Assembly: GCA_036404275.1 (NCBI GenBank)
Contig: DASXAM010000166.1
Coordinates: 1 to 8,695 of the forward strand
Source: AP-15 sp036404275
GTDB taxonomy: Bacteria; Pseudomonadota; Alphaproteobacteria; ATCC43930; CGMCC-115725
DNA: 8,695 nucleotides
Direction of reading: 5' to 3'
The notes beneath the pieces are model-generated. The model ran no database searches. It was not told where the DNA came from and saw only the letters and a program-made list of their open reading frames with translations. Below, in pieces: positions 1 to 4,581 of this stretch. Within the stretch, counting starts at the first letter, position 1. Every line of letters starts with the position of its first letter. Position numbers and translations under genes: made by a program.

Positions 1-216
1 GAGGCTTTCTGGGTGCTCGACGATCTTGCGCGCGGCATCGGTGATCGCCGCCGCAGCTTCGGCTGGCACGATGCCGAGCCGCGACTGGGCCCGCGCCAGC
101 GCCGCCTCGACTTCGGCGCAGCGCACGAGAAACGCCGTGTCGCCAAATACCGCGCGCATCGCCGCGGTGCCGAACATGTCGGCAAAAAGCGCGGAATCGA
201 GAACGCCGATCGCCAT
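1..216 (-). CDS. Fumarase/aspartase-superfamily lyase, N-terminal part (PcaB/adenylosuccinate-lyase-like), cut by window edge
   Basis: Only the first 72 codons are present; the rest lies beyond base 1. The visible N-terminus begins MAIGVLDSALFADMFG and carries the helix VEAALARAQSRLGIVPAEAA. That pattern (E-ALA-AQ--LG-IP-EAA) is typical of the first domain of the fumarase/aspartase superfamily, and is closest in style to 3-carboxy-cis,cis-muconate cycloisomerase (PcaB) and the adenylosuccinate-lyase-like proteins related to it. The catalytic signature of this superfamily sits much further on, so the substrate cannot be decided here. The ATG at 214-216 lies 6 bases after the bpt stop codon, with a weak TAGG upstream formed by the bpt stop, so the gene is probably cotranscribed with bpt. 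The superfamily assignment is fairly safe. PcaB is only one option, and no other catechol or protocatechuate gene is visible to support it. Confidence 0.7.
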   Translation of the reverse strand, partial: MAIGVLDSALFADMFGTAAMRAVFGDTAFLVRCAEVEAALARAQSRLGIVPAEAAAAITDAARKIVEHPESL

Positions 217-222
217 CGTGGC

Positions 223-1023
223 CTAACGCGGCATCGGGGCGGAAAAATCGGCCCAGCCGGCGGCGGTCAGCGATTCGAGCGCGGGGAAGCGCGCCTTGTA
301 CGCCATCTTTCGGCTCTCGCCGATCCAATAGCCGAGATAGACATGCGCCAAGTTCCGCCGGCGACATTCCTCGACCAGCCACAAAATGCTCCAGCTGCCG
401 AGGCTGCGCTTGCGGCGCAACGGATCGTAAAAGCTGTAGACGGCGGAGATGCCGTCATCGAGCAAATCGATCAGCGACGTCGCGGCGAGGTTGCCCTCGC
501 CGTCGCGGAACTCGGCGATCCGGGTGCGCACCGGGCTGTCCTCGACCATGCTGCGGTAATCGCCCCAGCTCATCGTCGCCATGTCGCTGTCGCCGTGGCG
601 CAGTCGCTGATAGGCCGAAAACAGGCGGAACTGCTCCGGCGTGGCGCGCGCCGGCATCAGAGTCGTGACCAGATCGCGATTGGCGTTGCGGATGCGCCGG
701 GTCGAGCGGGTATGGGCAAAGCAGGCGACGACGATGCGCACCGGGACGCAGGCGGCGCAGTCGCGGCAGGCCGGGCGATAGGCAAAACGGTGGCTGCGGC
801 GAAATCCGGCCCGCGACAGGTCGCCGTAAAACCGGTCGCCGTCATTGATACCGAGCTCGACGATCAGCTTGCGCTCGGTCCGGCCGGGCACGTAGGGGCA
901 CGCGATCGGCGTCGTCGGGAAGAACTGGTGCAGCGACGCAGCGAGCGTCGCCGGCCGCCGCGATTGGCGCCACAGCCCCTCGCCTCTGCCGTTCGGCTCG
1001 CCGTCTGCCGGGCCGATGTCCAT
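223..1023 (-). CDS. bpt: Aspartate/glutamate leucyltransferase (bacterial N-degron pathway)
   Basis: This 266-residue protein matches the Bpt/Ate family, cytoplasmic aminoacyl-tRNA-protein transferases. Bpt moves leucine from Leu-tRNA to N-terminal Asp or Glu, making substrates for ClpS-ClpAP. Family landmarks visible here are CPYVPGRTERKL (Cys42), the cysteine cluster YRPACRDCAACVPVR (Cys86, Cys89, Cys92), the FxxYQRLRHGD segment near 136-145, and the C-terminal acyltransferase-like block with VYSFYDP (195-201), SLGSWSILWLVEEC (207-220) and YLGYWIGESRKMAYKARF (229-246). The frame stays open upstream to 1098. I chose the ATG at 1021-1023 because AGAGGA (1031-1036 on the plus strand, read in complement) lies 7 bases before it. 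This still leaves about 30 residues before the conserved QFF, a slightly long N-terminus. Databases often call alphaproteobacterial members arginyltransferase; the Bpt name is from family knowledge. The downstream lyase follows after 6 bases. Confidence 0.93.
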   Translation of the reverse strand: MDIGPADGEPNGRGEGLWRQSRRPATLAASLHQFFPTTPIACPYVPGRTERKLIVELGINDGDRFYGDLSRAGFRRSHRFAYRPACRDCAACVPVRIVVACFAHTRSTRRIRNANRDLVTTLMPARATPEQFRLFSAYQRLRHGDSDMATMSWGDYRSMVEDSPVRTRIAEFRDGEGNLAATSLIDLLDDGISAVYSFYDPLRRKRSLGSWSILWLVEECRRRNLAHVYLGYWIGESRKMAYKARFPALESLTAAGWADFSAPMPR

Positions 1024-1030
1024 GCCACTA

Positions 1031-1036
1031 TCCTCT
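1031..1036 (-). promoter_or_regulatory. Ribosome binding site of bpt
   Basis: On the minus strand this reads AGAGGA, 7 bases before the ATG at 1023. It favours that start over the more upstream in-frame ATG at 1098, which would add 25 residues unlike the family. Confidence 0.7.
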
Positions 1037-1118
1037 GCCGCTGCCGGAGCCGCCGCGCACGAGTATGAACGAGAGCATACCGCCAATTCCAGCCCCACGC
1101 TCTTTCAGCGCCGCTGCG

Positions 1119-1433
1119 TCAGGTCGGCCCCTTGGTCCAGTGAAAGCCGGTCAGGACGCTGTTGTCGAAGCGGCATTCGGCCTTGAGGTCTTGCGGCAGC
1201 GGCGCGTTTGGCGGCAGATCCCGCCGCCACCCTTCGACCTTGGCGACGATCGTGGTAAGGCTGGTCGCCGCGGCCTCGCGTTTGAAGACGTCGATGTCGG
1301 CGCCCGGATAGGCGCGCTGCATCAGATCGGCGCAGCGGTCGGCCATGCCGCCGGCCGGGGCGAGGCTGCAGCCGGCGAGACAGCAGAAGAACCCGGCGGC
1401 GAGGGCGGCCGTTATCTTGCGGGTAAGGTGCAT
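1119..1433 (-). CDS. Small predicted lipoprotein of unknown function
   Basis: The product is 104 residues and I do not recognise a named family. The start at 1433 is chosen because it opens directly on a lipoprotein signal peptide: basic MHLTRK, a hydrophobic stretch (residues 8-19) and the lipobox LAGC with Cys22. Two more cysteines (17, 18) lie within the signal. The mature part is about 83 residues, soluble-looking, with Cys34 and Cys87 that could form a disulfide in the periplasm. The C-terminus AECRFDNSVLTGFHWTKGP has an aromatic-rich pattern resembling other small alphaproteobacterial exported proteins. No strong Shine-Dalgarno precedes the start, which is a weakness. The open frame extends upstream to 1688, but that part only shadows the divergent dehydrogenase. 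The gene lies 95 bases before bpt on the same strand and 61 bases from the divergent dehydrogenase gene. A role in envelope biology is inferred from the signal only. Confidence 0.75.
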   Translation of the reverse strand: MHLTRKITAALAAGFFCCLAGCSLAPAGGMADRCADLMQRAYPGADIDVFKREAAATSLTTIVAKVEGWRRDLPPNAPLPQDLKAECRFDNSVLTGFHWTKGPT

Positions 1434-1494
1434 TGCGCGATAGTGCGGGGCGAGGCGGCGAATTTCAAACCCGAGGTGCCGCGGAGGGAGCTCG
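1434..1494. promoter_or_regulatory. Divergent intergenic region (lipoprotein / alcohol dehydrogenase)
   Basis: These 61 bases separate the divergent starts at 1433 and 1495 and must hold the 5' regulatory sequence of the dehydrogenase unit. I cannot point to a convincing -35/-10 pair on either strand; the only AT-rich spot is near 1461-1469. The call rests on gene arrangement, not on a recognised motif. A promoter inside the start of either gene is possible. Confidence 0.35.
1483..1490 (+). promoter_or_regulatory. Ribosome binding site of the alcohol dehydrogenase
   Basis: GGAGGGAG lies just before the ATG at 1495, with its GGAGG core 7 bases away. It is one of the strongest Shine-Dalgarno matches in the window and fixes the start. 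Confidence 0.8.
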
Positions 1495-2478
1495 ATGCAG
1501 GCACAGCTGATGACCGCCGCCGGTCGGCCGCTCACCGCGGCGGCTTTGCCGGACCCGAGGCCGGGGCCCCACCAGCTGCTGATCGAGGTGCGGGCTTGCG
1601 CGGTCTGCCGCACCGATCTGCATGTGCTCGATGGCGAACTGCCGGATCCGAAGCTGCCGCTGGTGCCGGGCCATGAGATCGTCGGCACCGTCGTCGAGAA
1701 GGGGAGGGAGGCCGGCAGCTTCGCGGTTGGTGATCGGGTCGGCGTGCCGTGGCTCGGCTGGACCTGCGGCGAATGCCGCTATTGTCGCAGCGGACATGAA
1801 AATCTCTGCGACCGCGCCCGCTTTACCGGCTATCAGATCGACGGCGGCTACGCCGAATTGACCGTCGCCGACGAGCGCTATTGCTTTGCATTGCCGCCGC
1901 GATACGACGATGTCGCCGCCGCGCCGTTGATGTGCGCCGGGCTGATCGGCTGGCGCACTCTGCGCATGGCGGGCGAGGCGCCGCTCGTCGGCATCTACGG
2001 TTTCGGTGCGGCCGCGCATATTGTCGCGCAGGTGATCCGCCACCAGGGCCGCCGGCTATTCGCCTTCACCCGGCTGGGCGATGCTGCCGCGCAAGATTTT
2101 GCTCGCCGGCTCGGCGCCGAATGGGCCGGTGATTCGACCGTGCTGCCGCCCGAGCCGCTCGACGCGGCCTTGATCTTCGCCCCCGTCGGTGCGCTCGTCC
2201 CGGCGGCTCTCGCCGCGACCCGCAAAGGCGGCACTGTCGTCTGCGGCGGCATCCATATGAGCGACATTCCCGCTTTTCCCTATTCGCTGTTGTGGGAAGA
2301 GCGGGTATTGCGCTCGGTCGCCAACCTGACCCGGCATGATGCGCAGGAATTTCTGGCATTGGCGGGCGAAGCCGGCCTCGAGACGACGACCGTGCGCTAT
2401 CCGCTCGCCCGTGCCAACGACGCGCTCGCCGATTTGCGCAGCGGCGCGCTCGAAGGCGCCGCCGTGCTGGCGCCGTGA
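1495..2478 (+). CDS. Zinc-dependent alcohol dehydrogenase, MDR superfamily
   Basis: This 327-residue protein is a medium-chain zinc alcohol dehydrogenase, expected to interconvert alcohols and aldehydes with NAD(P) in the cytoplasm. Catalytic zinc ligands are visible as Cys38 (in CAVCRTDLH), His60-Glu61 (in VPGHEIVG) and probably Cys147 (in CAGLIGWR). A structural zinc site is complete: Cys91, Cys94, Cys97 and Cys105 in CGECRYCRSGHENLC. The Rossmann segment is VGIYGFGAAAHIVAQV (165-180), where the usual third glycine is alanine. I recall this variant in the AdhP-like branch sometimes called zinc-binding alcohol dehydrogenase family 2. The length is slightly below the roughly 340-350 usual for AdhP. 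The physiological substrate cannot be read from the sequence. The carbonic-anhydrase-like gene follows 32 bases after its TGA on the same strand, so the two are probably cotranscribed. Confidence 0.92.
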   Translation: MQAQLMTAAGRPLTAAALPDPRPGPHQLLIEVRACAVCRTDLHVLDGELPDPKLPLVPGHEIVGTVVEKGREAGSFAVGDRVGVPWLGWTCGECRYCRSGHENLCDRARFTGYQIDGGYAELTVADERYCFALPPRYDDVAAAPLMCAGLIGWRTLRMAGEAPLVGIYGFGAAAHIVAQVIRHQGRRLFAFTRLGDAAAQDFARRLGAEWAGDSTVLPPEPLDAALIFAPVGALVPAALAATRKGGTVVCGGIHMSDIPAFPYSLLWEERVLRSVANLTRHDAQEFLALAGEAGLETTTVRYPLARANDALADLRSGALEGAAVLAP

Positions 2479-2497
2479 AATTTTATAACAACACGAC

Positions 2498-2503
2498 AAG
2501 GAG
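2498..2503 (+). promoter_or_regulatory. Ribosome binding site deciding the start of the carbonic-anhydrase-like gene
   Basis: AAGGAG lies 7 bases before the ATG at 2511. Another in-frame ATG at 2475 overlaps the end of the dehydrogenase gene and lacks such a site, so 2511 is the better start. The short spacer upstream (2477-2491) is strikingly AT-rich for this window. Confidence 0.8.
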
Positions 2504-2510
2504 AGACGAG

Positions 2511-3026
2511 ATGACGCCCCCATGTCGGTGCCACGCCGCCCCTCTGGGCCGCCGCCATTTCCTGTTCGCGGCCGGTCTCGCCGCCGCCTTTCCCGTCCTG
2601 GCAAAGGCGCAAACCCAATACGATGCGATGCTGCTGTCCTGCATCGACCCGCGCGTGGTGGCGCCAGTCTACAAATACATGGATGGGCGCCAATTGACCG
2701 GCCGCTACAGCCAGTTCGTCATCGCCGGCGCGGCGATTGGTGTTGTCGCGCCCAAATTCAAAGGATGGCACCAGACCTTTTGGGACAATCTCGGCGCGTC
2801 GTTCCAACTGCACCAGATCAACCGTGTGATTGCGATCGACCATCGCGATTGCGGAGCGGCACGCATCGCCTATGGCGCGGACAGCATTTCGACGCCGGAG
2901 CGCGAGACGGCGACCCATCGCAAGGTATTCGAGATGTTTCGCGCAGAAATGAAAAAGCGGCATCCCGACATGGCGGTCGAGACCGGGCTGATGGCGCTCG
3001 ACGGCAGCTTGCAGCCGCTCGGCTAA
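2511..3026 (+). CDS. Tat-exported beta-carbonic-anhydrase-like protein
   Basis: The 171-residue product opens with a probable twin-arginine signal: Arg14-Arg15 in LGRRHFLFAAGLAAAF, then a hydrophobic stretch and a cleavage-like AKA before Gln34. The mature part of about 138 residues has the beta-carbonic-anhydrase pattern: zinc-type Cys44 with Asp46-Arg48 (SCIDPR), and His111 with Cys114 (DHRDCGAAR). QFVIAGAAIGVV (68-79) matches the conserved strand and glycine stretch between these sites. Beta carbonic anhydrases hydrate CO2 to bicarbonate using such Cys-His-Cys zinc. Here the usual CxDSR has proline in place of serine, and the protein is shorter than typical enzymes of about 200 residues or more, so activity is unproven. 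Export to the periplasm and cofolding with zinc before Tat transport are inferences. It follows the dehydrogenase by 32 bases. Its TAA overlaps the holA stop codon on the other strand. Confidence 0.82.
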   Translation: MTPPCRCHAAPLGRRHFLFAAGLAAAFPVLAKAQTQYDAMLLSCIDPRVVAPVYKYMDGRQLTGRYSQFVIAGAAIGVVAPKFKGWHQTFWDNLGASFQLHQINRVIAIDHRDCGAARIAYGADSISTPERETATHRKVFEMFRAEMKKRHPDMAVETGLMALDGSLQPLG

Positions 3027-4048
3027 GCGTCGCCGCGCGCCACCAACGCCACTTTGAGGAGCGCCTCGCGGCATAAGCTTTCGGGCGGGAAGCCGGTGGT
3101 TTTGATATTGATCTCGGCGCGCGCAACGTGGTCGAGCGCGGCGCGCAGCAAGGCTGCGCGCCAGCGCCCAAGCTGTCGCGCGACGCTCTCTTGATGCTTG
3201 AAGAAAATCGGCGGGCGGGCGTTGCGCATGACCGCATCGATCGGAGCACCGCCGGCGACGGCGTCGGCGAGCAATTGCAGCCGATGCAGGTGGCGTAACA
3301 TGGCGCGGACCACGGTGACTGCCGCGGCCCCCTCCTGAAACACCCGGTCCAGCACCCGGTCGAGCCGCACCGCATCGCCCTCGGCCGCCGCCATCACCGC
3401 GTCGTCGAGTTCGAGTGCGGCGCTGTCGCCGACCAGCAGAACGGCGTCGTCGAGCGCGACCCGGCCGCCATCCCCGGCGTAGAGCGCGAGCTTTTCGAGC
3501 TCGGAGCGGGTTACCAGCCGATCGCCGCCCAGATGATCCACCAGATACTGGACAGCGTCGCGGCTGGCGCTCACCCGGTGCGCCGCCAGGCTGTCGCGGA
3601 CCACCGTGGCGCGGTCGCGCGCGCCGTCGGCATAACAGGCAATCGCCGCGGCGTGCTGCGCTCCTTCGAACGCCCGGCGCAGCGCCGAGGCGCGCGGCAG
3701 ATCGCCGGCCTCGACGATGACCAGCGCATCGCCGGGCATCTCGGCAAGAAAGCCGGCGAAGATCCGGCCCTGCGCGTCATCGGCGCCGCGCACCCGCACT
3801 ACCCGCCGGCCGCCGACCAGGCTCAACTGCGCCGCCTCGTCGGCAAGGCGGGCGGGGTCGGCGGCGAGGACGGTGCCGCTCAGCTCGGCGACCCGAAATG
3901 CATCGGCAAGGTCCTGGCACACCGTCCGCGCCAAAGTTTCAGCGCGCTCGCGCACCAGCCCAGCGTCGGGGCCGTAGACCAAGACTGCGCGGACGCCGGG
4001 ATCAGGCTGCTGCAAAAACCCCGCGATACGCGCCGGCGGTAGCCGCAT
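3023..4048 (-). CDS. holA: DNA polymerase III subunit delta (clamp loader)
   Basis: This 341-residue protein matches HolA in length and layout. Delta opens the beta sliding clamp as part of the DnaX clamp-loader complex during replication. The N-terminus has VLVYGPDAGLVRERA (22-36), the degenerate P-loop-like strand and turn of delta, which does not hydrolyse ATP. The middle carries SLVGGRRVVRVRGADD (75-90), the beta-binding region of the family, and then the LGGDRLVTRSELEKLALYAG helix block (173-192). The C-terminal collar domain includes PPIFFKHQESVARQLGRW near 284-301. The start at 4048 is preceded by TGAGGGAG, a Shine-Dalgarno that also contains the lptE stop codon, so coupled translation with lptE is likely. 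The gene ends the leftward unit, with its TAG sharing bases 3024-3025 with the opposing TAA. Confidence 0.93.
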   Translation of the reverse strand: MRLPPARIAGFLQQPDPGVRAVLVYGPDAGLVRERAETLARTVCQDLADAFRVAELSGTVLAADPARLADEAAQLSLVGGRRVVRVRGADDAQGRIFAGFLAEMPGDALVIVEAGDLPRASALRRAFEGAQHAAAIACYADGARDRATVVRDSLAAHRVSASRDAVQYLVDHLGGDRLVTRSELEKLALYAGDGGRVALDDAVLLVGDSAALELDDAVMAAAEGDAVRLDRVLDRVFQEGAAAVTVVRAMLRHLHRLQLLADAVAGGAPIDAVMRNARPPIFFKHQESVARQLGRWRAALLRAALDHVARAEINIKTTGFPPESLCREALLKVALVARGDA

Positions 4049-4055
4049 TGCTCCC

Positions 4056-4580
4056 TCAGCTCGGCTTTGCCGGCTTCGCGGCCATCCGGTGCTCCATAAA
4101 CAGCGTCAGCCGGGCCACCATCTCGCGGGTGATCTCGACGACGCTGCGCACCCCGGCGTCGTTCTCGGCGACGACGGTCGAATATTCGTTCGGGTCGAGG
4201 CTAAACGAGTTCTGCGAGTGCACCTCGCTGCTGAGCAGAGTATTTCCGCTTTTGAGGTCGTTCAGGCGGTAGTCGGCGTAGACATCCACCCGGCCGAGCA
4301 CTGCTGTCCCTTGCGTTTGGATGCCGAGGTCGGAGAGCGAGACTGTCAGAGCCGTCTGCAGCGCATAGCGCGCCTTGACCGGCTCGCCGCTCGGATCGAG
4401 CGCGTTGCGCAGCGCTATCTCCAGGCGCTGGCCAAGGCGCTCGGGGATCGGTTCGACCCGAATCGCCGCCAGCTCGCCCGCCGCCGGGCCGGCTTCCGGA
4501 TCAGCGTAAAGCGGCGCCCAGCCGCAGCCCGACAGGGCCAGGAGGCCGGCGAGAAGAAGCAGGACACGGCCCGCGGCCAT
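4056..4580 (-). CDS. lptE: LPS-assembly lipoprotein LptE
   Basis: The 174-residue product has a lipoprotein signal (MAAGRVLLLLAGLLALSGC, lipid-bearing Cys19) followed by GWAPLYAD, the GxxPLY start of mature LptE proteins. LptE plugs the LptD barrel in the outer membrane and helps deliver lipopolysaccharide to the cell surface. Other family traits are the IRVEPIPERLGQRLEIALRNAL region (40-61), the long middle beta segment with YALQTALTVSLSDLGIQ (72-88), and a C-terminal helix EITREMVARLTLFM (149-162). The start ATG at 4578-4580 lies one base after the leuS TGA, and holA begins 7 bases after its own stop. This leuS-lptE-holA order is common in alphaproteobacteria. The frame is open further upstream, to 4757, but only as an overlap with leuS. 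Primary sequence is weakly conserved in LptE, so the signal and position weigh heavily in the call. Confidence 0.9.
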   Translation of the reverse strand: MAAGRVLLLLAGLLALSGCGWAPLYADPEAGPAAGELAAIRVEPIPERLGQRLEIALRNALDPSGEPVKARYALQTALTVSLSDLGIQTQGTAVLGRVDVYADYRLNDLKSGNTLLSSEVHSQNSFSLDPNEYSTVVAENDAGVRSVVEITREMVARLTLFMEHRMAAKPAKPS

Positions 4581-4581
4581 G

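Noticed and set aside
13..1068. 351-codon plus-strand open frame antisense to bpt and the lyase
   Set aside because: Its composition is dominated by Arg, Ala and Gly, and the opposite strand carries clear Bpt motifs, so this is a shadow frame.
1063..1080. GTATG/CATAC dyad upstream of bpt
   Set aside because: A 5-base-pair stem with an 8-base loop is too weak to call a terminator or operator; it may fall in the bpt promoter, but no clear boxes accompany it.
1655..1846. Possible loss of nucleotide binding or zinc sites in the dehydrogenase
   Set aside because: All structural and catalytic zinc ligands are present, and the GFGAAAH variant of the Rossmann loop seems usual for this branch, so no defect is claimed.
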